A DNA stretch of 7,248 nucleotides from Ruaniaceae bacterium (GCA_030450655.1 JAKDIE010000062.1:1-7248); one strand, 5' to 3'; positions 1 through 6,615 are shown, counted from the stretch's first letter. Numbers and translations are program-made. The notes: generated from the letters alone by a model not told the origin.

Positions 1-46
1 CGCTCCCGTCCAGGCCGAAGAACACCTGCGTTCGCCCACGGGAGCG
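1..46. repeat. 9-bp perfect inverted repeat, 28-base loop
   Basis: CGCTCCCGT at 1-9 is exactly complementary to ACGGGAGCG at 38-46. A second, competing pair lies alongside: GTTCGC at 30-35 and GCGAAC at 62-67. No T-run follows either stem, so an intrinsic terminator is unlikely. The left arm begins at base 1, so the true stem may extend beyond the window. Confidence 0.4.
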
Positions 47-102
47 GAGCCACCCAACCCCGCGAACAAGGCCGCCAGCATCCGGGCCGATGAACACCCC
101 CG
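9..102. repeat. imperfect direct repeat pair
   Basis: Bases 9-30 and 81-102 match at 18 of 22 positions. The core GGCCGA(A/T)GAACACC (13-26 and 85-98) differs at one base. The copies are offset by 72 bases, a multiple of three, so they keep the same frame. On the minus strand they would encode related hexapeptides, VFIGPD and VFFGLD, if translated. They may be two modules of a dispersed intergenic repeat or an internal repeat of a gene cut by the window edge. Confidence 0.5.
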
Positions 103-162
103 GCCCCGCGCGCCGGTCGCAGGATCCAGTCGCCACGGTTAGGTGAGAACCCTGAGCCTGGG

Positions 163-194
163 TTCAGCGACTCCGGCTACGCCTCCGCGCAGAA
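163..194. repeat. REP-like imperfect hairpin
   Basis: TTCAGCG at 163-169 pairs with CGCAGAA at 188-194 with one mismatch. Inside lies a GGC-TAC-GCC mini-hairpin at 175-183. Read outward, the element continues into GAATGAC on the right and a CCTGGG flank on the left. This resembles the REP-like intergenic repeats of the general form CCTGGATTCTGCG...CGCAGAATGACG found in many bacterial genomes; that identification is from memory and is an inference. It lies 33 bases past the stop codon of the VOC-family gene and could protect or end that transcript. An alternative hairpin, GAACCC 147-152 with GGGTTC 160-165, overlaps it. Confidence 0.4.
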
Positions 195-227
195 TGACGA
201 AGGACTTGCGGGGCGCGGCGCGTAGGA

Positions 228-665
228 TCACGCGTTGCGAAGGCGCTCCGCCAACATCACGATGATCCCGCTGGGGCCCCGCACGTAGGTGAGTTTGTAC
301 AGATCCTCGTACGTCGCAACGCCGCGAAGCGGGTAGCAGCCGTGGCGCGCGGCGATCTCAAGCGCCGCCTCAATATCGTCCACCGAGAAGGCAACCCTGT
401 GCATCCCAATCTCGTTCGGACGGGTGGGTTCCGTCTCAATCGCGTCAGGGTGAATGTACTCGAACAACTCGAGGCACCCCGCGCCGTCGGGAGTCCGAAG
501 CATCGCGATCTTCGCATGATTTCCATCGAGCCCGACGGCGGTATCGGCCCACGTTCCGCTCACAGTGTCACGCCCCATGAGCGTGAGGCCAAGATCCGTG
601 AAGAAGGCGATGGCCGCCTCGATGTCACGAACGGCGATGCCCACGTTTACCAGCGCAATGTTCAT
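228..665 (-). CDS. VOC (glyoxalase-fold) family protein
   Basis: A 145-residue single-domain protein of the vicinal oxygen chelate superfamily. These are small cytoplasmic proteins built from two beta-alpha-beta-beta-beta modules; members include glyoxalase I, methylmalonyl-CoA epimerase and extradiol dioxygenases. The first module (about 4-70) opens with NVGIAVRDIEAAIAFF; the second (about 86-140) opens with MHRVAFSVDDIEAALE and ends RGPSGIIVMLAE. Glu66 or Glu69 and His89 stand where metal ligands usually lie. Asn7 replaces the usual first His and Met137 the usual last Glu, so metal chemistry is doubtful and the substrate cannot be named. The reading frame stays open far upstream to 1049, but that part lies antisense to the UbiB-like gene and does not look like protein. 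The ATG at 665 starts exactly where the fold begins. There is no Shine-Dalgarno sequence, and a -10-like hexamer lies 7 bases upstream, so the mRNA may be leaderless. Confidence 0.85.
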   Translation of the reverse strand: MNIALVNVGIAVRDIEAAIAFFTDLGLTLMGRDTVSGTWADTAVGLDGNHAKIAMLRTPDGAGCLELFEYIHPDAIETEPTRPNEIGMHRVAFSVDDIEAALEIAARHGCYPLRGVATYEDLYKLTYVRGPSGIIVMLAERLRNA

Positions 666-672
666 GCGCTGA

Positions 673-700
673 ATGATACCGATCCGTGTGGCGCGCACAA
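673..700 (-). promoter_or_regulatory. putative leaderless promoter of the VOC gene
   Basis: On the minus strand a -10-like TATCAT (673-678) lies 16 bases downstream of a weak -35-like TTGTGC (695-700). Only 7 bases separate the -10 from the ATG at 665, which would place transcription initiation at or next to the start codon. This agrees with the lack of a Shine-Dalgarno sequence. Leaderless transcripts are common in actinobacteria. This is a motif match by eye only. Confidence 0.35.
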
Positions 701-725
701 CGGGTCCGGCCACCACCTCCGGTCC

Positions 726-756
726 TGGACGCTCCGCCGTAGGGCCGCGATAGCAT
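726..756 (+). promoter_or_regulatory. putative leaderless promoter of the UbiB-like gene
   Basis: TAGCAT at 751-756 matches the -10 consensus at four of six positions and lies 6 bases before the ATG at 763. TGGACG at 726-731 is a possible -35, but the 19-base spacer is long. No Shine-Dalgarno sequence precedes the ATG. The layout mirrors the divergent promoter of the VOC gene within the same 97-base gap. Weak evidence on its own. Confidence 0.25.
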
Positions 757-762
757 CGGTCC

Positions 763-2766
763 ATGTTCCTACTGAATGCGCTCGGGGGCTTCGTAGGCTT
801 CCTCATCTCCCTGGCCGTCCTTGCCGTACAGACGTGGGCGATCGCGGCAACGCTGCGGCGCGTACTCGGGGTGCGGGTGGGTTGGCCACGCACTTTCATC
901 GTGGGCGTGTTCACGATCTTCGGCCTCATGTCGCTCTTGCAACGCATGGCGACCGAGGACGGGCTCCCCGTGGACCGGGACCCGAGCTTCGGCATGTTGG
1001 CGTACTTCGGTCTGATGGTGCTGTGGTCCTTCGCGATCGCCTCCGCCATTCTCGTGGGCCTAGAGATGATCGTCCCGACCGGCAGCGTGCCCCCACTGCG
1101 CAGCCTCGTGTTCGGCTGGGGCCACCGGTGGCGCCGCGGCCGCCGCTACTCCCAGATCCTTGCGATCGCCACGAAGTACGGCCTCGGCTCCCAGATGCGC
1201 GGGTTGTTCAATCCCAAACGAAGCAATGACCGCGACATGGCGGAGAATCTCCGCCTCGCCCTCGAAGAGGCCGGAGTCACCTTCGTCAAACTGGGCCAGA
1301 TGCTCTCAACTCGGGCGGACCTCCTCCCACCGATCTACATCGCCGAGCTCAGCAAGCTCCAGAACGACGCCGCTCCCCTGCCGTGGTCCGAGATGCGCCC
1401 CCAGTTGGAAGCGGAGTTCGCACGGCCCCTCGCCGAGATCTTTGCCAGCATCGACGAGCAACCCCTGGCATCGGCCTCGGTAGCGCAGGTGCACGCTGCA
1501 ACGCTCAGGGACGGCACCGGCGTCGTCGTCAAAGTCCAACGCCCGGGTGCCGAAGAGCAGATGACGATGGATGTAGAAATCCTGCGCAGACTGGCGAATA
1601 TGTGGCACCGCAACTCGCCGCAAGCCAAGGCGCTTGGAGTCAAGGGCCTCGTGGAGGGATTCAGTGCCTCACTGGCCGAAGAGCTCGATTACCGCATCGA
1701 GATCGACAACATGGCGGCCCTGCGCGCATCACTCACGCGTCACCGCATCCGGATCCCCGAAGTGCGCGAGGACCTTTCCGGCAGGAGGCTGATCGTCATG
1801 GAGCGCTTCGACGGGACGCCGGTGGGGAAGGCCTCGTCTGTTCTTGCCGAGATGCCAGCCGAGACTCGCAAGGCGACTGCCGCGCGGCTCGTAGAGGCCG
1901 TGCTGGGGCAGATCGTCAACGAGGGCGTGTTCCACGCGGACCTTCACGCCGGTAACGTGCTGATCTGGCCCGACGGCTCCGCAGGCCTGCTCGATTTCGG
2001 CTCCGTGGGACGCCTAGACTCGCCCACCCGCCGATCTCTCGGGCTGCTGCTGTGGGCGATCGACGCGGACGATCCGGTCCTCGCCACCGATTGCATGATC
2101 GCCCTGCTGGACCGCCCGGAAGGCCTCGACGATCGTACGCTGCAACGCGAGATCGGGGTGTTGATCACCCGCTTCCGTTCGGGATTCGGCTCCGGCGGGG
2201 GCAGCCTCGACCTGTTCGCCGATCTGTTCGCGATCGTCATTAGGAACGGATTCACCGTGCCACCGCAGCTCGCTGCAGCCTTGCGCTCGCTCGGGGCGCT
2301 CGAAGGAACGTTGACGATCATCGAGCCGAAGCTGGACCTGGGGGCGGCCGCCCGCACCATGGGGAAGTCCTCGCTGGGCAGCGGGGGCGCCTCCGCTCTG
2401 AAGGACGAGCTCGTGAACCGGGCCGTGGGGCTGCTGCCGATCCTGGGCACCCTGCCGCGCCAGATCGGGAAGATCACCGAGCAGTTGGAGCGCGGCAGCT
2501 TCACGGTCAACACGCGCCTGGTCTCTCACCCTGCGGATCGCGCATACCTGGACGGGCTCGTGCAGCAACTGGTCGTGGCCCTGCTCTCGGGCGCCGCCGT
2601 GCTCGGCGGGATCTGGCTCTTCGTCTCCCCCGGCGGGCCCGAACTTATCGAGGGCGTGAGCCTGTACGCGTTCCTCGGCGCGCTGCTGGCCTTCGCCGGG
2701 TTCATGCTCTCGCTGCGGGCGGTGGCCATGGTGTTCGGCCGCGGGCCCACCCGCGATGATCCCTAA
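763..2766 (+). CDS. UbiB/ABC1/AarF-family atypical kinase, membrane-anchored
   Basis: A 667-residue protein with the full set of UbiB-family kinase motifs. These are the KxGQ motif (Lys176-Gln179, followed by LSTRADLLP), the Ala-rich loop PLASASVAQVH (234-244), the nucleotide-binding Lys257 in VVVKVQRPG, the ExD motif (Glu307, Asp309), the catalytic loop HADLHAGN (391-398, Asp393) and DFG (411-413). The family acts as ATPases or kinases supporting quinone and lipid pathways at the membrane; the actual substrate here is unknown. Two hydrophobic segments at the C-terminus (about 600-622 and 632-656) match the usual UbiB membrane anchor. About 100 extra N-terminal residues with three more hydrophobic segments (about 8-30, 44-62 and 78-103) precede the kinase region and make it longer than a typical UbiB of about 540 residues. 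It is transcribed alone, divergent from the VOC gene and convergent with the sugar carrier. The start at 763 is the first ATG of the hydrophobic N-terminus; Shine-Dalgarno support is absent. Confidence 0.93.
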   Translation: MFLLNALGGFVGFLISLAVLAVQTWAIAATLRRVLGVRVGWPRTFIVGVFTIFGLMSLLQRMATEDGLPVDRDPSFGMLAYFGLMVLWSFAIASAILVGLEMIVPTGSVPPLRSLVFGWGHRWRRGRRYSQILAIATKYGLGSQMRGLFNPKRSNDRDMAENLRLALEEAGVTFVKLGQMLSTRADLLPPIYIAELSKLQNDAAPLPWSEMRPQLEAEFARPLAEIFASIDEQPLASASVAQVHAATLRDGTGVVVKVQRPGAEEQMTMDVEILRRLANMWHRNSPQAKALGVKGLVEGFSASLAEELDYRIEIDNMAALRASLTRHRIRIPEVREDLSGRRLIVMERFDGTPVGKASSVLAEMPAETRKATAARLVEAVLGQIVNEGVFHADLHAGNVLIWPDGSAGLLDFGSVGRLDSPTRRSLGLLLWAIDADDPVLATDCMIALLDRPEGLDDRTLQREIGVLITRFRSGFGSGGGSLDLFADLFAIVIRNGFTVPPQLAAALRSLGALEGTLTIIEPKLDLGAAARTMGKSSLGSGGASALKDELVNRAVGLLPILGTLPRQIGKITEQLERGSFTVNTRLVSHPADRAYLDGLVQQLVVALLSGAAVLGGIWLFVSPGGPELIEGVSLYAFLGALLAFAGFMLSLRAVAMVFGRGPTRDDP

Positions 2767-2783
2767 CTCGGGCTACGCGAGTT
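2765..2783. terminator. small hairpin over the convergent stop codons
   Basis: AACTCG at 2765-2770 pairs perfectly with CGAGTT at 2778-2783 around a 7-base loop. The stem overlaps the TAA of the UbiB-like gene, and the loop contains the TAG of the sugar carrier. Its position between converging genes suits a bidirectional terminator. The stem is short and neither side has a T-run, so it may instead be a chance palindrome or an RNA 3'-end structure. Confidence 0.3.
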
Positions 2784-4182
2784 CGCCGCGCTCCTTCAGA
2801 TCCGCCACGATCCGCGCGTGGAAGCCCTCATCGATCCGGTACTTCCACAGGTAGATGAGGTAGCCAGCAACGATCAGCAGCAGCGGGACGAACATCATCA
2901 TCACCTTCATTCCCACGATGCCCTCCGCGCTCACGTCCGCCGGACCAGTTGCCATGTTGATCCCCGTCACGATCACCGTGGCGCCCACCATCGCGTTCGC
3001 GAGCGCCGAGGCCACCTTCACCACGAACGGCTGCAGCGCGAAGGTGACGGCGGTGGAGCGCTTCCCGAGCTTCCACTGGCCGTACTCGATGCAGTCGGTC
3101 ATGAACACCATCAGCAGCAGCACGATGCTGGCTTGCGCCACGAAGAGCAGCAGCCCGGCGATGCCGATCGGGATCATGTTCATCGGCGAGAAGAAGAACA
3201 CCACGTAGCCGAGCACGATCGAGCTCGTGGCCAGGGTGTAGACGAAGCGGCGCGAGTATTTCCGCCGCAGCACGGGGAACAGGGCGTACCCCACGAGTTG
3301 CGCCACGCCCAGCACCGCCGCGAACGGCGCGAACATGTCCTCGTTCCCGTAGGCGTACTTGAAGAAGTACACGCCGAACGCCGTGGTGGTGGTGTACCCC
3401 GTGTAGAAGAGCAGCATCGCCACGGACACCCAGAGCAGCTGATCGTTCTTCAGCACCGCGCGGGCGATCTCACGCAGCGAGGTGCTCTGCGGCTCGCGCA
3501 CGATCTGCGGCTCGCGCACGCCGAACACGGTCACGGACTGCGCCACGAGCATGATCACCACCGCGGCGATCACGAACTCTGACCACGCTGCCGAATTCCC
3601 TCCCATCGCATTCGTCACGGGAATGACGGCGACGACGACGATGAACATTCCGATCGTGGCGAACACTTTCGCTGTGGCGGCGATGCGCTCGCGCTGGTGG
3701 CGATCCAGGGAGAGCGCGGGCAGGAGTGACCAGTACGGGATGTCGTTGGTGGTCCAGGAGAGCCCCCATAGGACGTACACCACGGCGAAGAAGGCGATGA
3801 ACCCTCCGCCGCTCAGGCCCGTATCCGTGAACAGGAGCACGGTGCAGATCGCCGAGGCCACGGCGCCGGCCACAATCCACGGCTTGTAGGAACCCCAGCG
3901 GGTGCGCGTGTTGTCCACGATGCCACCCATGATGATGTCCGTGAACGCGTCGAAGAGCCGCGCGCCGAGGAGGATGCCGTTGATCCACCACATGGTGGCA
4001 TCGGGCAGATCGAGCACCTCGGTGAGGTACACGATCAGGAACATGGCCTGCAGCGTGTAGACCATGTCCCGGCCGAGAGTTCCGATCGAGAACGTCCACC
4101 GGTTCCGGGTTTCCGAGATCTCGGGGCGCGCTGGCGCGGCGGAGGATTCGTGCGTGGGGTTCGTGACGGCGTCGTCGCTCAT
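2773..4182 (-). CDS. GPH-family sugar:cation symporter (alpha-galactoside carrier)
   Basis: A 469-residue membrane carrier of the glycoside-pentoside-hexuronide:cation symporter family within the major facilitator superfamily (relatives MelB, LacS, RafP). About twelve hydrophobic helices span residues 31-446. The family signature lies at 75-102: Arg75, Asp78, Asp82, Asp90 and the GSYKPW end; the Pro that usually follows the second Asp is Ile83. NDIPYWSLLP (146-155) and DCIEYGQWKLGKR (363-375) are further family motifs. The IIA-like C-terminal domain of LacS is absent. Substrate is inferred from the alpha-galactosidase gene 16 bases upstream, so melibiose or raffinose-type sugars are likely. 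The start at 4182 gives a normal soluble N-terminus; the frame stays open to 4569, but that extension overlaps the galactosidase and does not resemble protein. No clear Shine-Dalgarno sequence precedes the ATG, so translation probably couples to the upstream stop; TATATG lies 8 bases upstream and is a possible internal -10. Confidence 0.92.
   Translation of the reverse strand: MSDDAVTNPTHESSAAPARPEISETRNRWTFSIGTLGRDMVYTLQAMFLIVYLTEVLDLPDATMWWINGILLGARLFDAFTDIIMGGIVDNTRTRWGSYKPWIVAGAVASAICTVLLFTDTGLSGGGFIAFFAVVYVLWGLSWTTNDIPYWSLLPALSLDRHQRERIAATAKVFATIGMFIVVVAVIPVTNAMGGNSAAWSEFVIAAVVIMLVAQSVTVFGVREPQIVREPQSTSLREIARAVLKNDQLLWVSVAMLLFYTGYTTTTAFGVYFFKYAYGNEDMFAPFAAVLGVAQLVGYALFPVLRRKYSRRFVYTLATSSIVLGYVVFFFSPMNMIPIGIAGLLLFVAQASIVLLLMVFMTDCIEYGQWKLGKRSTAVTFALQPFVVKVASALANAMVGATVIVTGINMATGPADVSAEGIVGMKVMMMFVPLLLIVAGYLIYLWKYRIDEGFHARIVADLKERGELA
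3486..3520 (-). repeat. 18-base in-frame tandem duplication in the symporter
   Basis: Bases 3486-3502 and 3504-3520 are 17 identical bases offset by 18. In the protein this gives VREPQI (222-227) followed by VREPQS (228-233). The repeat falls in the cytoplasmic loop between the two six-helix halves of the carrier, where length changes are usually tolerated. Perfect identity at third positions suggests a recent slippage or duplication event. Confidence 0.8.
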
Positions 4183-4198
4183 GATCGAAGCATATAGC

Positions 4199-6568
4199 TC
4201 AGGCGGGTTCCACCAGGTACAGGCGGCTGCCGTAGTCCCCCAGCATCCGCTCCCCCTCGTGGGCGCCGGTGCCCTCGAACTGCGGGGCGAGGCGGAGGGA
4301 TGCCAATGCCGCGCCACTGGCGAGGTAGGATTCCGCGCCGTCCGGTCTGCGATACCAGCGGCTCGCCTCCCAGAGCAGCCGGCCGTCACCGCGGACCGGC
4401 AGCGGCAGCACGTGCTCCACGAGTGCGCCGAGGCGGGCGAGCTCCAGGGACTGCGGCCGGGAGGTGACCCGGTACCGGCGGCGCGCATCAAGCGGTGGCA
4501 GCGGCAGGTGCTCGGGGGGTTGCGCCCCCCGCGAGCGCAACTGATAGTGCCCCACCACGTGCGTGTCATCAGCGGAGATCGAGACGGTCACGTGCTCGGG
4601 TGAGGCGTTCTCGTGGCGACGCATCCTGCCGAACTGCAGCAGGCGGCGTCGTTCCTTATAGAACGCGATCTGGGCGCGGGCCTCACGCCTCTCGGCCGGG
4701 GAGAGGCGCCCCGGATCCAGCTCGTAGCCGAGCAGCCCGAGCGCAGCCACGTTGAAGCGGGTGTCCAGGGGTGTGCTGCGGAGGGTCTGGGCGGAGGGCG
4801 AGGCCGTCACGTGGGCGCCCATCGTGGACTGCGGGTAGAGGTAGGAGAGGCCCACCTGGATGTCCAGCCGCTCCACCGGATCCGTGCAGTCCGAAGCCCA
4901 GATCTGCGGGGAGAAGCACAGCATGCCGAGATCGAACCTGTTGCCGCCGGAGGCGCAGGATTCGAGCAGAATCTCGGGCCGCGGGTCGAAGATGCGGCGC
5001 AGCACCTCGTACAGCCCGAGCACGAAGCGGTGCGCGAGCTCGCCCGGCGCGCAGGCGGCGGACCAGAGATCCGAGAGGTTGCGGTTGCAGTCCCACTTCA
5101 CGTACGTCACTGCCGCCTCGTCGAGCGCCGCACCGATCGCGTCCACCAGGTAATCGCGCACGTCCGCGCGGGAGAGGTCCAGCACGAGTTGGTGGCGTCC
5201 CTCCGACGGCGTCCTTCCCGGCACTGCGATTGCCCACTCGGGATGGGCGCGGTACAGGTCCGAATCCCGGTTCACCATCTCGGGCTCCACCCACAGGCCG
5301 AAATCGAGCCCCAGGGCGCGCACGTCCTCACCAAGCCCGGCGAGGCCGCGCGGGAGCTTCTTCCGGTTCACGGTCCAGTCCCCAAGCGCACGGTAATCGT
5401 CCGAGCGCGCGCCGAACCAGCCGTCGTCGAGCACGAAGAGTTCCGCGCCGAGCCGCGCGGCCCGCCGCGCCATCGAGACCACCTTCTTGTGATCGATATC
5501 GAAGTAGGTTGCCTCCCAGTTGTTCACCAGCACCGGGCGCTCGCGGTGGGCCCACGTTCCGCGCACCACGTGCTCCCCCACGAAAGTATGCAGCGCGGCA
5601 GAGGCGCCGTTGAAGCCGCGCCCGGACCAGGTGAGCGTGGCCTCGGGCGTCTCGAAGGACTCCCCGGGAGCGAGCGTCCACTCGAAGCCCGTGGGGTTGA
5701 TGCCGCTGCGAACCCGCACCAGATCGCGGCGATTCAGCTCCACCGAGGTGAAGTGGTTGCCCGAATAGAGGAGATTGAACGCGAAAACCTCGCCGTGATC
5801 CTCCCCCGCCCCGCGGGTTGCGAGGAGGACTCCCGGGTTGTGCGTGTTCGAGGACATGCCGGCGAGGGATTGGTTCACGTAGGTTCCGGGCATCACGGGG
5901 CGCACGTGCCGGTGGGCCTCGGAGATCCAGGCGCCATCGAACGTCACGAGATCGTAGCCGCGATTCGGGATGTCCACCTGCTGCGACATCAGGGAGCGGA
6001 TCACGATCGGCGCGGCGCCCGGGCCATCGCCGCCGTGGGGCATGTTGGTGAGTACAGCACGGCGCACGATCGTGTCCGTCTCGGGGAACACCGTGTAGTA
6101 GAGCTGCAGGCGGGCGGTGAGGTCCTCGAGATCGATGCGCAGCGTGGCGCACTCGCGCCCGCCAGCGTGGGCCCCGGGCAGTCCTCCGGACGGGGGGACC
6201 ACGCCGTCGATCACCTCGTGGCCCACGTACCGAAAATCGGAGACGAACGTGCCGTCCGTGTGGCGGAACTCCGTGGCCGGGCCGCGGTAGTCACCCTTGC
6301 CGAGGCCGGACCAGTCGAGCGGAAGATAATCGAGGCAGTAGGACGGATCCTCGGGCGTGTACGCCGTGCCTTGGATCACCGCAGAGGTCTTGGTCCGTAC
6401 GCCATCCAGGTCCGAGACGCTCGCAAGGGCGCCGAGAGACGCCCCGAAGTGCACGGTCTCCAGGTGGCCGTGGCGCGTGACGGCCACAACGTAGCTCATG
6501 TTCGCCCCACGCAGGTGGAAAGCAGGGCGACCGGCGTCGCCCGTAGTCAGGATCTCGATCAGCGTCAT
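4199..6568 (-). CDS. GH36 alpha-galactosidase
   Basis: A 789-residue glycoside hydrolase of family 36 that removes terminal alpha-1,6-galactose from sugars such as melibiose and raffinose. It has no signal peptide, so it acts in the cytoplasm. Layout: N-terminal beta-sandwich (about 1-335), (beta/alpha)8 barrel (about 340-680, opening at NNWEATYFD, 349-357), and a C-terminal beta domain. The nucleophile is Asp493 in YVKWDCNR, and the acid/base is Asp560 in WASDCTDP; their 67-residue spacing fits characterised bacterial members. Substrate-pocket motifs LDDGWFG (380-386) and CASGGNRFD (538-546) are present. By memory, the CASGGNRFD to WASD stretch resembles clostridial members of the family as much as other bacterial ones. 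The ATG at 6568 has a good ribosome-binding site. The stop is 16 bases before the carrier gene, pointing to one transcript. No regulator or clear operator is visible. Confidence 0.95.
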   Translation of the reverse strand: MTLIEILTTGDAGRPAFHLRGANMSYVVAVTRHGHLETVHFGASLGALASVSDLDGVRTKTSAVIQGTAYTPEDPSYCLDYLPLDWSGLGKGDYRGPATEFRHTDGTFVSDFRYVGHEVIDGVVPPSGGLPGAHAGGRECATLRIDLEDLTARLQLYYTVFPETDTIVRRAVLTNMPHGGDGPGAAPIVIRSLMSQQVDIPNRGYDLVTFDGAWISEAHRHVRPVMPGTYVNQSLAGMSSNTHNPGVLLATRGAGEDHGEVFAFNLLYSGNHFTSVELNRRDLVRVRSGINPTGFEWTLAPGESFETPEATLTWSGRGFNGASAALHTFVGEHVVRGTWAHRERPVLVNNWEATYFDIDHKKVVSMARRAARLGAELFVLDDGWFGARSDDYRALGDWTVNRKKLPRGLAGLGEDVRALGLDFGLWVEPEMVNRDSDLYRAHPEWAIAVPGRTPSEGRHQLVLDLSRADVRDYLVDAIGAALDEAAVTYVKWDCNRNLSDLWSAACAPGELAHRFVLGLYEVLRRIFDPRPEILLESCASGGNRFDLGMLCFSPQIWASDCTDPVERLDIQVGLSYLYPQSTMGAHVTASPSAQTLRSTPLDTRFNVAALGLLGYELDPGRLSPAERREARAQIAFYKERRRLLQFGRMRRHENASPEHVTVSISADDTHVVGHYQLRSRGAQPPEHLPLPPLDARRRYRVTSRPQSLELARLGALVEHVLPLPVRGDGRLLWEASRWYRRPDGAESYLASGAALASLRLAPQFEGTGAHEGERMLGDYGSRLYLVEPA

Positions 6569-6574
6569 CAGCCG

Positions 6575-6581
6575 CCCCCTC
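6575..6581 (-). promoter_or_regulatory. Shine-Dalgarno site of the alpha-galactosidase
   Basis: On the minus strand GAGGGGG ends 6 bases before the ATG at 6568. It is the only convincing ribosome-binding site among the visible gene starts. It supports this start, and it suggests that expression of the sugar pair is set by translation initiation here, with the downstream carrier possibly coupled. Confidence 0.6.
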
Positions 6582-6587
6582 GTTCAC

Positions 6588-6610
6588 GCGGGCAGCACGC
6601 GCCAGCCCGC
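6588..6610. terminator. weak stem-loop between aminotransferase and galactosidase
   Basis: GCGGGC at 6588-6593 pairs with GCCCGC at 6605-6610 around an 11-base loop. It lies in the 47-base gap, directly after the aminotransferase stop and before the galactosidase ribosome-binding site. There is no T-run, so intrinsic termination is doubtful. It could attenuate read-through or shape the mRNA ahead of the galactosidase start. Confidence 0.25.
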
Positions 6611-6615
6611 TGCGA

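Larger units (their letters stand above)
1..227. other. gene-free left end, repeat-rich
   Basis: I cannot assign a gene to this stretch. The plus frame starting at base 2 is open from the edge to a TAG at 140-142 and would be a Pro/Ala/Arg-rich tail. The plus frame from base 3 is open to a TGA at 144-146. One minus-strand frame is open from about 166 to the edge, with a GTG at 136-134, and reads partly as a globular protein containing VFIGPD and VFFGLD. Several frames open together is common in GC-rich DNA, so openness alone proves nothing. The stretch carries direct and inverted repeats, listed separately, which suggests a repetitive intergenic region, but the end of a gene lying to the left is not excluded. 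Confidence 0.5.

Noticed and set aside
158..174. A GGTTC motif suggesting a tRNA T-arm
   Set aside because: The flanking bases do not form the 5-bp T stem, and no acceptor, D or anticodon arms could be built around it.
722..730. GTCCTGGAC palindrome in the divergent gap as an operator
   Set aside because: It is only 4 bp per arm with no second copy, too short to claim as a regulator site.
666..1049. N-terminal extension of the VOC gene frame to an upstream start
   Set aside because: It would run antisense through the first part of the UbiB-like gene and its translation is Arg/Thr/Pro-rich with no fold, whereas the VOC domain begins exactly at the ATG at 665.
2818..3582. A His/Glu/Arg-rich 254-codon plus-strand open frame
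   Set aside because: It is the complement of the symporter gene; the His-rich look comes from reading GTG and CAC-type codons on the opposite strand.
4183..4569. Extended start for the symporter
   Set aside because: The added residues overlap the galactosidase coding region out of frame and are Arg/Ser/Pro-rich. GPH carriers start shortly before the first helix, as they do with the ATG at 4182.
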